From the NCBI RefSeq assembly GCF_030718085.1, contig NZ_JAVAJF010000003.1, positions 1 to 64,000 on the forward strand: a stretch of 64,000 nucleotides of DNA. Reading direction: 5' to 3'. Below the pieces are notes generated by a model. The model searched no databases. It was not told the origin of the DNA and saw only the letters and a program-made list of their open reading frames with translations. This document shows, in pieces, positions 52,060 to 62,110 of this stretch. Each line of letters starts with the position of its first letter. Within the stretch, counting starts at the first letter, position 1. A program made the position numbers and the translations under genes. This stretch comes from Marinobacter sp. MDS2 (GTDB lineage Bacteria; Pseudomonadota; Gammaproteobacteria; Pseudomonadales; Oleiphilaceae).

Positions 52060-53120
52060 GCCTTAAGTAGCCCTGGCGCGTAACGAACCGCAGAAGCGGA
52101 GTCGCTGGAGTCTGCATTCTCGATAACGCCAACCTGCCACACGGTTTCGCCCATTGCGTTCAGCGTGTCGATGGCCAGGTCTTTTTGGTCTTCAGGCACG
52201 CACACGATCATACCGATGCCGCAGTTAAAGGTGCGGTACATTTCTTCTGCCGCCACGCCGCCGGCGTCTTTCAGCCACTGGAATACGGGCGGTAGCTCCC
52301 AGCTATCCGTATCGATTGCAGCAACCGTGTTGTCTGGCAGAACGCGGGGAATGTTTTCTGGCAGTCCGCCGCCGGTGATGTGTGACATGGCGCGCACGTC
52401 GACGTCGCGGATCAGCTTCAGCAAATTTTTGACGTAAATGCGGGTCGGGGCCATGAGCGCATCCGCCAGAGTGGTGTCACCCATCGGCTGACTCAAATCG
52501 GCGCCGCTCACTTCGAGGATTTTGCGGATCAGTGAATAACCGTTCGAGTGTGGGCCTGAAGAGCCCAAAGCCAGCAGTACATCACCGGACTGAACACGGC
52601 TGCCGTCAAGAATGTTTTCGCGCTCAACCACGCCAACACAGAAGCCTGCGAGGTCGTAGTCATCGCCTTCGTACATGCCTGGCATTTCTGCGGTCTCGCC
52701 GCCCACCAGTGCACAGCCGGAAAGCTCGCAGCCTTTGCCGATGCCTTCAACGACATTGGCCGCAATATCGACGTTAAGTTTGCCGGTGGCGTAATAATCC
52801 AGGAAGAACAGAGGTTCGGCGCCACCAACGATCAGGTCGTTCACGCACATGGCAACAAGGTCGATACCGATGGTGTCGTGCTTTTCGAGTTGCATGGCCA
52901 GGCGAAGCTTGGTGCCAACGCCATCGGTGCCTGAAACCAAGACGGGCTCTTTGTAGCCAGCCGGAATGGACACCATGGCACCAAAACCACCAAGGCCGCC
53001 GAGTACTTCGGGGCGGCGGGTTTTGGCCGCGGTGTTCTTGATGCGGTTTACCAGCTCGTTACCGGCATCAATATCAACGCCTGCATCGCGGTAGGTCAGG
53101 GAGGGCTTCTGTTCGCTCAT
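52056..53120 (-). CDS. purM: Phosphoribosylformylglycinamidine cyclo-ligase
   Basis: A 354-aa enzyme that closes the imidazole ring to form AIR. Seen are [38 protein letters not shown] and [15 protein letters not shown]. The ATG at 53120 gives the usual N-terminus; the frame runs on upstream without support. It is divergent from the DUF2066 gene over 236 bp, where both promoters must be. Confidence 0.97.
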   Translation of the reverse strand: MSEQKPSLTYRDAGVDIDAGNELVNRIKNTAAKTRRPEVLGGLGGFGAMVSIPAGYKEPVLVSGTDGVGTKLRLAMQLEKHDTIGIDLVAMCVNDLIVGGAEPLFFLDYYATGKLNVDIAANVVEGIGKGCELSGCALVGGETAEMPGMYEGDDYDLAGFCVGVVERENILDGSRVQSGDVLLALGSSGPHSNGYSLIRKILEVSGADLSQPMGDTTLADALMAPTRIYVKNLLKLIRDVDVRAMSHITGGGLPENIPRVLPDNTVAAIDTDSWELPPVFQWLKDAGGVAAEEMYRTFNCGIGMIVCVPEDQKDLAIDTLNAMGETVWQVGVIENADSSDSASAVRYAPGLLKA

Positions 53121-53356
53121 GGAAAATAACCATTGGACTGTGGGTCTGGCCGCGGATTTTAACAGGTGCGCACGGGGGCTCCAACTGGTATTCCGCGATA
53201 CGGCCACGATTCGTTGGATAATCTACGGTTATCACGTAGAGCGGTGGCTGGCTTGCTACTCAGCTGACAGGCGATGGTGTATCCTGTGCGCCAATCATGG
53301 GAACGGCAGGGTGCTACATCTACATGACGAATTCAGTCAACGGGTATTCAGCAGTA

Positions 53357-54604
53357 ATGAAGCGGGCAGTGCTCGTGGCAATGGCGATGGTGTGCGCCTT
53401 GTTTGTTGCATCGCCAGCGACAGCGGTCACTATTACCGGGCTCTACAATGCCGATGTGCCGATTTCGGATACCAGCAGCTCGAGTGTGAAGGCCGGGTAT
53501 GAGGCGGGGCTTCGTGAAGTTCTGGTGCGAGTTTCGGGCAGTCGGGACGTATTGGAGCTTGAAGGTGTCGAAGGCCTCCTGAGCAAGGCTGAATCCTTGT
53601 TGCTGTCCTATCAGGTAGGGCAAAGCCAGGGCCAGAGCCGCATGCAGATGAGTTTCGGCGCGGTAGGCGTGAACCGTGGGCTGGCTGCGCTCAATGCCCC
53701 GGTGTGGGGGGCAAACCGTCCGCTTACGTTGGCCTGGATCGCAGTGGAAGAACGGGGTCAGCGCCAGTTGATTACCGAAGAGGCGGATGGGGCATCGCAA
53801 TCCGGCAGTGCAGCCGAGTGGCGCCAGCAGTTTGTGGCGGCAGCCTCTGAGCGCGGGTTACCGATGGTGTTTCCTGACCCGCAATTTTCCGGCGACCGCT
53901 CCCTGCTATCAGATTTGTGGGGCCAGTTTGTTGACCGAATTGAAGCGGCTTCCGAAGGGCAGGCCTATGATGTGGTCTCATTAATGCGCATTAGTCGCTC
54001 CGGTGGTCAGTGGCGCGCGGGCTGGGTATTCGAAGGTATGGGCATGGACCCGAGTGAGCGTTCAGCCAGTGCCGGTACGCCAGCAGAGTTGGCCGCAAAA
54101 GTCGTCGATCAGTGGGCCGAACTTTATGCTAGCCGTTACGCGGTTTCCGCTGGTAATGTGGCCGATTCCCCGGCAGTTGACGTAGTGTTGGACGGTGTAA
54201 CCTCGCTGGCGGATTACGGCAATGTAGTGAAGGCGCTGCAAAGTATGACGCCCGTACGCGCCGTTGGGGCATCGCGCATTCGGGGCGAGCGTTTAACGTT
54301 GGAGGTGGCGTTTTCGGGCGAGTTGAATCAGCTGCAAGAATACATTGCCCTGGATCCCCGATTCGTCGCCCAGAACGCAGAGGATGCAACGCCGATGGAA
54401 GCGGCTGAGGCGCCGCAATCGAGCGCCCCGGAGGGGCAGGAGGCTCAGGGTCACGAAGCGGAAGCAGCAGACGTTTCCGGCCCCGCTTACCAGTCGTTGC
54501 CGGAAGGTGATGAACAAGACGCCGCTGACGCGTTCGAATCACTCTACGAAGTACTTTACTACCGCTGGCAGAGTGCCCCGGGGCGTGGTGGTAGCCACTC
54601 GTAA
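53357..54604 (+). CDS. DUF2066 periplasmic protein
   Basis: A 415-aa secreted protein. A signal peptide (hydrophobic 4-20, cut after ATA) precedes the DUF2066 domain (GLYNADVPISDTSSSSVKAGYEAGLREVLVRVSGS). The C-terminal 80 residues are an acidic low-complexity tail rich in Glu, Ala and Gln. The family often sits between purM and hda and has no known function. Upstream ATG codons exist but would spoil the signal peptide. Confidence 0.85.
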   Translation: MKRAVLVAMAMVCALFVASPATAVTITGLYNADVPISDTSSSSVKAGYEAGLREVLVRVSGSRDVLELEGVEGLLSKAESLLLSYQVGQSQGQSRMQMSFGAVGVNRGLAALNAPVWGANRPLTLAWIAVEERGQRQLITEEADGASQSGSAAEWRQQFVAAASERGLPMVFPDPQFSGDRSLLSDLWGQFVDRIEAASEGQAYDVVSLMRISRSGGQWRAGWVFEGMGMDPSERSASAGTPAELAAKVVDQWAELYASRYAVSAGNVADSPAVDVVLDGVTSLADYGNVVKALQSMTPVRAVGASRIRGERLTLEVAFSGELNQLQEYIALDPRFVAQNAEDATPMEAAEAPQSSAPEGQEAQGHEAEAADVSGPAYQSLPEGDEQDAADAFESLYEVLYYRWQSAPGRGGSHS

Positions 54605-54622
54605 ACTGACGGAGACTTATAC

Positions 54623-55183
54623 GTGAGATCGCAGCAGTGGCGTTGGATCCCCAATGCACTGACGTTTTTGCGGATCGTGCTGATCATTCCGTTCGCCGGT
54701 GCCTTGCTTGACGGCGGGTACCGCCTTGCGTTGGTGATTTTTGTTGTGGCAGCGCTGACCGATGCGATTGATGGTTTTCTTGCCCGCTCATTCAACTGGA
54801 AAAGCAGGCTGGGTGCCATTGCCGATCCGCTGGCGGACAAGGCATTGCTGATCACCACTTACCTGATGTTGACGATTACGGGTGTGTTGCCGGTTTGGTT
54901 GTTTGCCTTGGTGCTTGGGCGCGATTTGATTATTGTGTGCGGAGGGCTTGCGTTCCATTATGGCGTAGGGCGCTTTGAAATGGAGCCGAGTATACCGGGC
55001 AAAATGAATACCTTTATCCAAATTCTGGCCGCTTTGGTGATCATTATTCTTATGGCCGGCATGTCGATGGAACCCTGGATCCTCACAGCCAGTATCTGGG
55101 TCGTAGCTGTGTCCGCGGTGTTTAGCGGTGGCCATTATGTGTTGGTTTGGGGTGTGCGAGCATGGAGGGCAAAGCGGTCGTGA
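54623..55183 (+). CDS. CDP-alcohol phosphatidyltransferase family protein
   Basis: A 186-aa inner-membrane enzyme with about six helices. The family signature D(x)2DG(x)2AR(x)8G(x)3D(x)3D is complete, from TDAIDGFLAR to IADPLADK. It moves a phosphatidyl group from CDP-diacylglycerol to an alcohol; glycerol-3-phosphate (PgsA-like) is possible, but the substrate cannot be fixed. It starts at GTG after GGAGACTTATAC and ends overlapping the hda start. Confidence 0.87.
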   Translation: MRSQQWRWIPNALTFLRIVLIIPFAGALLDGGYRLALVIFVVAALTDAIDGFLARSFNWKSRLGAIADPLADKALLITTYLMLTITGVLPVWLFALVLGRDLIIVCGGLAFHYGVGRFEMEPSIPGKMNTFIQILAALVIIILMAGMSMEPWILTASIWVVAVSAVFSGGHYVLVWGVRAWRAKRS

Positions 55184-55878
55184 TACCGTCTCAGATGATC
55201 CTCGGGGTCAAACTCAGGGATGACGCTCGTTTCGATAATTTCCACGGTGACAGGAATCGCGAGGCGGCTCGCCGGCTTGAAGCGATCTGTGATGCGCCGC
55301 AGGGACTTCCGGTGGTTGTGGTGTGCGGCGATTCCGACACCGGCAAAAGCCATTTGTTACAGGCTGCCTGCAATAAAACCGACCAGTTTGGCCGAGCCGG
55401 AGTCTGTATCAGTATTGGCGAATTGCTGCCTTTTGGCCCGGATGCACTGGATGGCCTTGATGTGCACCCGTTGCTTTGTCTTGACGATCTCGAAAAGATT
55501 GCCGGTAAAGCCGATTGGGAAGAAGCGATTTTCCACCTCTATAACCGGGTCATGGACCGTGGCGGGTTGCTGCTTGTGAGCATGTCGGAAGTGCCCGGCT
55601 CGTTGCCGTTCGGCTTGCCGGATCTGGTGTCCCGGCTGTCGCATGGTTTATTGCTACAGCTCGGCTTGTACCGGGACGAAGACCGGATGCATATACTGAT
55701 GGCCCGAGCCGAGCAGCGTGGTTTGGTGGTCAGCGATGATGTGGCTAATTTTATCATGCGGCGTGCGCCCCGAAAGCTCGGAGATCTGCTGGGTATTCTG
55801 GACACTCTGGACGAAAACTCGCTGCAAGCTCAGCGGCGTTTGACCATTCCCTTCGTAAAAACGGTGATGGGTTGGTAG
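55180..55878 (+). CDS. hda: DnaA-regulatory ATPase Hda
   Basis: A 232-aa AAA+ protein that stimulates ATP hydrolysis on DnaA together with the sliding clamp, preventing re-initiation. The N-terminal clamp-binding stretch QMILGVKL is kept, and the P loop is CGDSDTGKSHLL. Walker B is LLCLDDLEKI. I use the GTG at 55180 because GGAGGG lies before it and the protein then begins like known Hda; an ATG at 55162 would add six residues. GTGA overlaps the preceding stop. Confidence 0.92.
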   Translation: MIPSQMILGVKLRDDARFDNFHGDRNREAARRLEAICDAPQGLPVVVVCGDSDTGKSHLLQAACNKTDQFGRAGVCISIGELLPFGPDALDGLDVHPLLCLDDLEKIAGKADWEEAIFHLYNRVMDRGGLLLVSMSEVPGSLPFGLPDLVSRLSHGLLLQLGLYRDEDRMHILMARAEQRGLVVSDDVANFIMRRAPRKLGDLLGILDTLDENSLQAQRRLTIPFVKTVMGW

Positions 55879-55928
55879 CAGTACAATAACAACGAATTCA
55901 AAACGACAATGACGATTGGAGAGACAGC

Positions 55929-56726
55929 ATGAGACGGGTTGTATTCAACCAAAAAGGTGGTGTAGGCAAGTCCAGCATTACCTGTAATCTTGCGGCCATC
56001 AGCGCTGCCCGGGGAAAGCGGACTCTGGTTGTTGATCTTGATCCGCAGGGCAATTCTACCCACTACTTGCTGGGAAAGGCTTCTTCCGAGCTGAAAGATA
56101 CAGTGGCAGACCTGTTGGAGCAGACCGTGGCGTTCAGCATGTTCACTCGTCGCCCGGATGAGTTTGTGCATGCCACGCCCTTTGATAACCTTTTTGTGTT
56201 GCCGTCCAGCCCGGAGCTGGATTTCCTTGAGCGTAAACTGGAAGCCAAGCACAAGATCTACAAACTGAGAGAGTTTCTGAAGAAGCTGGGTGACAGTTTT
56301 GACGAAATTTTTATCGATACCGCACCGGCCCTCAATTTCTACACCCGGTCAGCGTTGATTGCGGCGCAGCGTTGTCTGATTCCGTTCGACTGTGACGACT
56401 TCTCGCGTCAGGCTCTGTACAACATTTTGCACGAAATCCGCGAATTGCAGGAAGATCATAACGACGCGTTGGTGGTTGAAGGCATTGTGGCGAATCAGTT
56501 CCAGCCCAGGGCCAGCCTGCCAAAGCAATTGGTGCGGGAGTTGATTGAAGAAGGTTTGCCTGTGCTACCGGTGCGTTTGTCCAGTTCTGTGAAAATGAAA
56601 GAATCCCATCAGGCACGAAAACCACTGATACACATGGCGCCCAAACACGCGCTCACACAGCAGTTCGAAGACCTGTACCGGGTACTGCACGGTGAAGCGG
56701 TTGAGTTGGAAGCGCTGGCGGATTGA
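55929..56726 (+). CDS. Orphan ParA-family ATPase
   Basis: A 265-aa ParA/MinD-type ATPase with the deviant Walker A NQKGGVGKSS at the very N-terminus and DLDPQGNSTHYLLG. The DNA-binding N-terminal domain of plasmid ParA is missing, as in small chromosomal positioning ATPases. No ParB gene is nearby, and the gene lies between hda and a yqcC-like gene. Its cargo is unknown: a protein cluster or the chromosome are the usual choices. Confidence 0.9.
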   Translation: MRRVVFNQKGGVGKSSITCNLAAISAARGKRTLVVDLDPQGNSTHYLLGKASSELKDTVADLLEQTVAFSMFTRRPDEFVHATPFDNLFVLPSSPELDFLERKLEAKHKIYKLREFLKKLGDSFDEIFIDTAPALNFYTRSALIAAQRCLIPFDCDDFSRQALYNILHEIRELQEDHNDALVVEGIVANQFQPRASLPKQLVRELIEEGLPVLPVRLSSSVKMKESHQARKPLIHMAPKHALTQQFEDLYRVLHGEAVELEALAD

Positions 56727-56740
56727 CGGGGCCATTGACC

Positions 56741-57076
56741 ATGACTGATAGCCAATCTCATGCAAGTAACGTTGCCGACAGCTTGCTCCAGATAGAATTA
56801 GAGCTCAGAACCTTGGGGGCATGGCAAGAACAACCGCTGCCGCCAGAAGCGTTCGAAAGCACGCAGCCGTTCTGTCTGGATACCATGAGCTTCCCGCAGT
56901 GGCTTCAGTTTGTTTTCGTTGCGCGCATGAAGGTGCTGCTGGAAGCCGGGCAACCACTGCCGTCTGTGTCCGGTATTGCGCCGATGGCGGAGGAATACTT
57001 TCGAGCCCGGAGCGAAAGTGGCGCCAGGCTTATTCAGGCGCTGGCGCACATGGACGGTTTGCTCTCGGGGGAGTGA
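56741..57076 (+). CDS. YqcC family (DUF446) protein
   Basis: A 111-aa small cytoplasmic protein matching DUF446/YqcC (ELRTLGAWQ..., DTMSFPQWLQFVFVARM, LPSVSGIAPMAEEYF). Function is unknown. It begins 14 bp after parA; a TTG 18 bp earlier is also in frame. It ends 16 bp from the nadC stop on the other strand. Confidence 0.87.
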   Translation: MTDSQSHASNVADSLLQIELELRTLGAWQEQPLPPEAFESTQPFCLDTMSFPQWLQFVFVARMKVLLEAGQPLPSVSGIAPMAEEYFRARSESGARLIQALAHMDGLLSGE

Positions 57077-57092
57077 GGGAGAGGCGTCTGGA

Positions 57093-57932
57093 TTATACCA
57101 GGCGCATAGACAGGTCGATGGCCCTGACGTCTTTGGTGAGTGCGCCGATCGAAATGTAGTCAACGCCGGTTTCTGCAATGGGGACCAGGGTTTGTTCGTT
57201 GATGCCGCCCGATGCTTCAAGTTTTGCGCGCCCGGCTACATGCTCCACCGCTTGCTTCATATCCGCCATTGAAAACTCGTCCAACATTATGATGTCGGCA
57301 CCGGCATCCAGTGCCTGCCTTAGCTCATCCAGAGATTCGGTTTCTACTTCGACCGGTTTGCCCGGAGCAATGCGGTGGGCCTCGGCGATGGCTGCCGCGA
57401 TAGAGCCGCACGCAGCGATGTGATTTTCCTTGATCAGGAAGGCGTCCCACAGCCCGATGCGGTGGTTGCTGCAATCGCCGCAGGTGACCGCATACTTCTG
57501 CGCAAGTCTTAATCCAGGCAGTGTTTTACGAGTATCCAGCAATTGCACTTTGGTATGTGACACCTTGGCGGCAAACCGGGCGCACTCGGTCGCCACGCCG
57601 GAGAGCATTTGAAGCCAGTTGAGTGCAGACCGTTCGGCGGTTAGAAGCGAACGGGCATTTCCGGACATCCGGAAGATAACGTCATCCGCCTGCAGTTGAT
57701 CCCCATCCTCGTGCAACCATTCCAGCTTAACGTCCGGATCTACCTGGCGAAATACTTCGTTCACCCATTCTTTGCCGGCCAGTCGAGCAGGTTCGCGAGT
57801 GATAACCCGTCCTTCGGCGTGCTTGTCGGCAGGGATCAGCATGGCGGTGATGTCGCCATCGCCGATATCTTCCCGCAGGCTTTCAGCAACGGATTCAATG
57901 CGGGCCTGTCGAAGCAGTTCTGGGTTGATCAT
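57093..57932 (-). CDS. nadC: Nicotinate-nucleotide diphosphorylase (carboxylating)
   Basis: A 279-aa quinolinate phosphoribosyltransferase of de novo NAD synthesis. [21 protein letters not shown] and [16 protein letters not shown] are conserved, and the C-terminal barrel ends with [22 protein letters not shown]. The chosen ATG gives the family's length; the frame extends upstream to a TTG without support. It is divergent from the DUF1631 gene. Confidence 0.96.
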   Translation of the reverse strand: MINPELLRQARIESVAESLREDIGDGDITAMLIPADKHAEGRVITREPARLAGKEWVNEVFRQVDPDVKLEWLHEDGDQLQADDVIFRMSGNARSLLTAERSALNWLQMLSGVATECARFAAKVSHTKVQLLDTRKTLPGLRLAQKYAVTCGDCSNHRIGLWDAFLIKENHIAACGSIAAAIAEAHRIAPGKPVEVETESLDELRQALDAGADIIMLDEFSMADMKQAVEHVAGRAKLEASGGINEQTLVPIAETGVDYISIGALTKDVRAIDLSMRLV

Positions 57933-58148
57933 GGTGACGTTCCGGAAAAGTGAATGTAGGTTGATAGGCCGCAATTCTACTGCGCTCGGGCGCTTAATCA
58001 AAATGTGCAGCGCAAGGCGGAATAATGTGATTGAGTTCCGGCGTAAACAAAAGGTGACAAATTCTGACAGAAGGTGACAGGCAATGCCTATATGATGTAA
58101 ATACGCCGTGTTTTACATTGTTTAACAGGTTTGGAGCGGAGCATATCC

Positions 58149-60437
58149 ATGGCACAGCACAGTAAGGTCGTTCACTTGAGTGGCCAAACATCGGTAGGCA
58201 GATTTTCGCTACCGGTGACGTTAGTGCGACTTCGGGATAGCTCTGGCCAATCCCTACGGACAGTGCTTGCCGGATTCTTCGAACAGGCCGATGACAGTCT
58301 GTTTGCATTGGCTGACCGAGCGGGCTCGAACCAGGACCAGACATCCTACTTCGATGCCATGCGCGAACTGCGTTTGCGGCGCAAGGCCATGACGGTTTCC
58401 ATTCTTCAGTACGTGAGTCAGGCGTTTAACGAACTCGGGCGGTTTAACCCGGGCCAGGAAGGTCCGTCGCTGGAGAACGTGGATGTTGATTCACTGAGCT
58501 TGGTGGACCACGGGGATCTTGAGCAGCAGGTTGCTCTGGACAACCTGACTAACCGCTTGCGTAACCGGTATTCAGAAGTATTGAGCCTGTTGGCGGCCAG
58601 AGTTCGCCACACCGTTCCGAACGTATCGTTGACCGATGCACAGATTCCTCTGAGCCCCGAGGTTTTGTGCGGAGCGATTTCAGAAGCCTGCGCTGATCTC
58701 GACATCGACATTCGCGCCAAACTGGTGGTGCTGAAATTGTTTGAACGAATGCTCACCGAGCAGTTAGGAGTGTTTTATCAGGCCTGTAACCAGACCTTGG
58801 TTACCCAAGGTGTCCTGGCGGATATGAAAACGCCGCCTCGCACCGGCCCGTCCGCTACGCGTCCTGTGCCAGCATCAGATAACGCCAGTAACACCGGAGG
58901 CTCAAACCTTGAGTCCCATCACACTCAGGCGGAAGTAACGCCGACGTTAAGTGAGTTGAGTGCATTGTTGCATCAAACCGACCATCAGGAAGCTCCGGCA
59001 GAAAAGGCCGGTGTGCAGGTGCTAGAGACAGAGCGGCTGATCAATCAGCTGAACCAGCTTCAATCGGCTGCGCAGGCTGCCCGCAGCGAGCAGGTGCTGC
59101 CATTGCGGGATCAATTGCAGTCATTGCTTCGGTCGGTCGAGGGAGGAAATGCGTCAGTCGGGCAGGTTGATGGCGATGTCATTAACCTTGTCTCAATGCT
59201 GTTTGAGTTTATTCTGGAAGACCGACAGTTGCACCCGGTGATGAAGGCGCTGATCGGGCGGCTGCAAATACCCGTTCTGAAGGTGGCCCTGAGTGACCGG
59301 AATTTCTTCAATCGCGGAGGGCACCCGGTTCGCAAACTGCTGAACGAGCTAGCCATAGCGGCAATAGGGTGGAGCGAAAAGCGCCCGGGCGTACGGGATC
59401 CGCTGCGGGATAAAATTGAAGAAGTGGTTGAGCGCGTGTTGTCTGAGTACAGCGAGAACGTGGGGCTGTTTGAGGAGCTCGTGAAAGACTTCGGCCATTT
59501 CATGGATCTGGACCGGCGGCGCAGAGAATTGGTCGAACAGCGGCTCAGAGATGCGGAAGAAGGACGTGCCAAGCAAGAGCGCGCACAGCAAGTCGCGGCC
59601 GAGCTTATCCGCCGGCAATCCGATGAGCACGAGCTCCCGCAGCCGGTTATACAGATTATCCATGATCCGCTTTCGCGTTACCTGCAGTGGGTGGTTTTAC
59701 GTCATGGCGAAGAGAGTCCGGAGTGGGCTAATGCCAAGTCGTTAACCGGTCGCTTGGTGTGGAGTGTCGATCCGCGCCCGGTTTCCGTAGACACTCGTGC
59801 GGACCTGTTGCGAACTATTCCGGTTGTGGTTGAAGGGCTTAGAAAAGCGCTGCAGGAAATTTCCTGGGATCCGTTTGCGACCGATGCAATGATACGTGAT
59901 TTGGAGTTGGTGCACGTCGATGTCCTGCAGACTCTGGTGACTGCGCCGATTGAATCTGGAAATCACCGGAATGAAACCGCGGAGTTTCCCGAGATCGAAG
60001 TAGATGTGAGCGGTGAGGTTGAGCCCTCGCTTCTTGAGCCAGAAGGCGTCACAGATAACGCGCTAGGGGCTGATCTGGACAAGAGTGAGGACAGTAGCGG
60101 TGGCTCGGCGGAGATTGTTGACCACGCGGTGTCGCAAAATGAGCGTTTAGTTGCTGACCAACAGTGGCTTGATACCGCCGATCAGCTGAGCGTGGGGTCC
60201 TGGCTTGAATTGAACAAAGACGGTGTGCGGGTTCGCTGTAAGCTGGCCGCCTTCATCAAAGTGACCGGTAAATACATCTTTGTGAATCGTAACGGCGCAA
60301 AAGTGGCCGAATATCTCCGTGACGACCTGGCCTTGGCTATGCAGGAAAACAAGATCTCGCTGTTGGATGATGGCCTGATTTTCGATCGCGCTCTGGAATC
60401 CATTATCGATAATCTTCGGCAAAGTCGAAAGGATTGA
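58149..60437 (+). CDS. DUF1631 family protein
   Basis: A 762-aa cytoplasmic protein of the DUF1631 family, with mainly helical sequence and an acidic linker near residues 610-670. The last about 80 residues (SVGSWLELNKDGVRVRCKL, GKYIFVNRNGAK) resemble a PilZ-like beta barrel, but I do not see the full RxxxR ... NxSxxG set needed for c-di-GMP binding. Function is unknown. The ATG at 58149 has GGAGCGGAG upstream. Confidence 0.83.
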   Translation: MAQHSKVVHLSGQTSVGRFSLPVTLVRLRDSSGQSLRTVLAGFFEQADDSLFALADRAGSNQDQTSYFDAMRELRLRRKAMTVSILQYVSQAFNELGRFNPGQEGPSLENVDVDSLSLVDHGDLEQQVALDNLTNRLRNRYSEVLSLLAARVRHTVPNVSLTDAQIPLSPEVLCGAISEACADLDIDIRAKLVVLKLFERMLTEQLGVFYQACNQTLVTQGVLADMKTPPRTGPSATRPVPASDNASNTGGSNLESHHTQAEVTPTLSELSALLHQTDHQEAPAEKAGVQVLETERLINQLNQLQSAAQAARSEQVLPLRDQLQSLLRSVEGGNASVGQVDGDVINLVSMLFEFILEDRQLHPVMKALIGRLQIPVLKVALSDRNFFNRGGHPVRKLLNELAIAAIGWSEKRPGVRDPLRDKIEEVVERVLSEYSENVGLFEELVKDFGHFMDLDRRRRELVEQRLRDAEEGRAKQERAQQVAAELIRRQSDEHELPQPVIQIIHDPLSRYLQWVVLRHGEESPEWANAKSLTGRLVWSVDPRPVSVDTRADLLRTIPVVVEGLRKALQEISWDPFATDAMIRDLELVHVDVLQTLVTAPIESGNHRNETAEFPEIEVDVSGEVEPSLLEPEGVTDNALGADLDKSEDSSGGSAEIVDHAVSQNERLVADQQWLDTADQLSVGSWLELNKDGVRVRCKLAAFIKVTGKYIFVNRNGAKVAEYLRDDLALAMQENKISLLDDGLIFDRALESIIDNLRQSRKD

Positions 60438-60529
60438 TCCAGTTGCCTGTCCGGTAATTCGTGGCATCTGTAATCGCTTTGTGATTCAATCAAAGCACTT
60501 GAATCACTCATTGCCCCTACGGATGAGCC

Positions 60530-61156
60530 TTGCCAAATACACAATCTGATCTCATCGATTCCTCCGGTTCCACCGCTGATTTTGCCGCGCAGGTTGACAA
60601 CTTGCGGGCGACAGGACGCTTCCCCGATGGTCGGTGGTGCCCCTCGCCCAATTTTGGTCCCCGTCCGGCCGAAGCTGAGATCACCTTGCTGGTCGTGCAT
60701 AACATCAGCCTGCCTCCCGGGCAGTTTGGTGGCCCTTACATTGAAGACTTCTTTTGCAATCGCCTGGACCGGCACGCCCATCCTTATTTTTCTGAAATTG
60801 CCGACATGCAAGTGTCGGCGCACGCACTGGTGCGGCGGGATGGTTCGGTTGTGCAGTTTGTCAGCTGTCTTGACCGGGCCTGGCATGCCGGCCGGTCCTG
60901 CTTTGGTAATGAGCAAGAATGCAATGATTTTGCCATTGGGATTGAACTCGAGGGTGCTGACGACATTCCATACACCGAGGCACAATATCAAATGCTGGCA
61001 CGGCTCACGCGATTGACCATGGCCGCTTGGCCGGCGGTCACTCCGGATCGCATCACCGGCCATAGCGATATCGCCCCGGGCCGAAAGACAGATCCCGGGC
61101 CGGCTTTTCAATGGTCGCATTTTCAAAAGCTTGTGGGCACTTCGGAGAAAGACTGA
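60530..61156 (+). CDS. ampD: 1,6-anhydro-N-acetylmuramyl-L-alanine amidase AmpD
   Basis: A 208-aa cytoplasmic zinc amidase that removes the peptide from anhydro-muropeptides during wall recycling and thereby affects beta-lactamase induction. Zn ligands are the His in VVHNIS, the His in RAWHAGRS and the Asp of GHSDIAPGRKTDPG. It likely starts at a TTG (60530), since no ATG fits before the domain; the ribosome site is modest. The ampE start follows directly after the stop. Confidence 0.93.
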   Translation: MPNTQSDLIDSSGSTADFAAQVDNLRATGRFPDGRWCPSPNFGPRPAEAEITLLVVHNISLPPGQFGGPYIEDFFCNRLDRHAHPYFSEIADMQVSAHALVRRDGSVVQFVSCLDRAWHAGRSCFGNEQECNDFAIGIELEGADDIPYTEAQYQMLARLTRLTMAAWPAVTPDRITGHSDIAPGRKTDPGPAFQWSHFQKLVGTSEKD

Positions 61157-62044
61157 ATGGTTCTGGTGATTTTTCTGCTGGCGTATGTGATACGTCGAAA
61201 GCTGGATCGGCAAGGAGCCTTCAGTACGGATGGCTTCTGGCGTACTTGGTTTCAGCAGGGCGCAACGAGCAAGGTGGGGCACGAAACCTCTGTAATAAAG
61301 GGGTATGCGCTGGTCGTACTACCCGCGATTTGTCTTGTCGTGTTGACGGTGCTGGCTGAGCAGCTCGGATTTCGGCTGGCGGTGTATCCGCTAGAGATGG
61401 TGTTGCTCGTCCTTCTGATGGGCGTACCGGGCTGGCAGGAGTCCCTCAAAGCCTACTCCGAGGCGTGGAGCCGCGGTGACATGCAGGGAGCATGGCATCA
61501 CGTTAAAGACCGGCTGCCTGCCGATGAACGGGGAGCCGCGTTATCACCGGAAGCCATGCACCTGTCGGTTTCCAAGGCGCTGATTGAAAACGTGTTTGGC
61601 CGTTTTTTTCTGGTGGTGTTCTGGTATGTCGTCGGTGGCGTCGCGGCGGCGGTGCTGGCTCGCGGAGTATTGGCTTTGGCGGAGCATTGGCCGCAGGCCG
61701 GAGCGCGACCGAGTTATCGAAAGACGGCGGATTGGATTGGCTGGATTCCGGCAAGATTGCTGGGCTGCACGTTTGGTGTGGCGGGTGATTTGTCGGGTTG
61801 GTCCCGGAAAGCCCGTCAAATTATACCCGGCTTGAAAAAATCGACGACGGAAGTGCTAATGATTTCCGCCAACGGGTCGTTAACCGGATATGCACTTGAT
61901 CCTGAACGGTTCTCGGAGTTGCATCCGGAAGACTGGCCACGTTTCGGTGGCCGCAGTCTGATCGCCATCAGGGATTTATTGAACCGCAGTATGCTGGTTT
62001 GGATCTGTGTCATTGCGTTGCTGGTTATTGCAGGCATGGTATAG
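61157..62044 (+). CDS. ampE: AmpE-like membrane protein
   Basis: A 295-aa inner-membrane protein with four hydrophobic segments (about 1-10, 50-88, 150-180 and 275-293), matching the AmpE/CobD-like family that is always linked to ampD. Its role in sensing wall damage is suggested but unproven. GGAGAAAGACTGA precedes the ATG, so the ribosome site lies in the end of ampD. Confidence 0.9.
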   Translation: MVLVIFLLAYVIRRKLDRQGAFSTDGFWRTWFQQGATSKVGHETSVIKGYALVVLPAICLVVLTVLAEQLGFRLAVYPLEMVLLVLLMGVPGWQESLKAYSEAWSRGDMQGAWHHVKDRLPADERGAALSPEAMHLSVSKALIENVFGRFFLVVFWYVVGGVAAAVLARGVLALAEHWPQAGARPSYRKTADWIGWIPARLLGCTFGVAGDLSGWSRKARQIIPGLKKSTTEVLMISANGSLTGYALDPERFSELHPEDWPRFGGRSLIAIRDLLNRSMLVWICVIALLVIAGMV

Positions 62045-62110
62045 GCCCATTACCACTTTGGAGCGATTTAAACGTTCCAGCTGTAGGTAACAATCAAAAA
62101 AATAACATTC

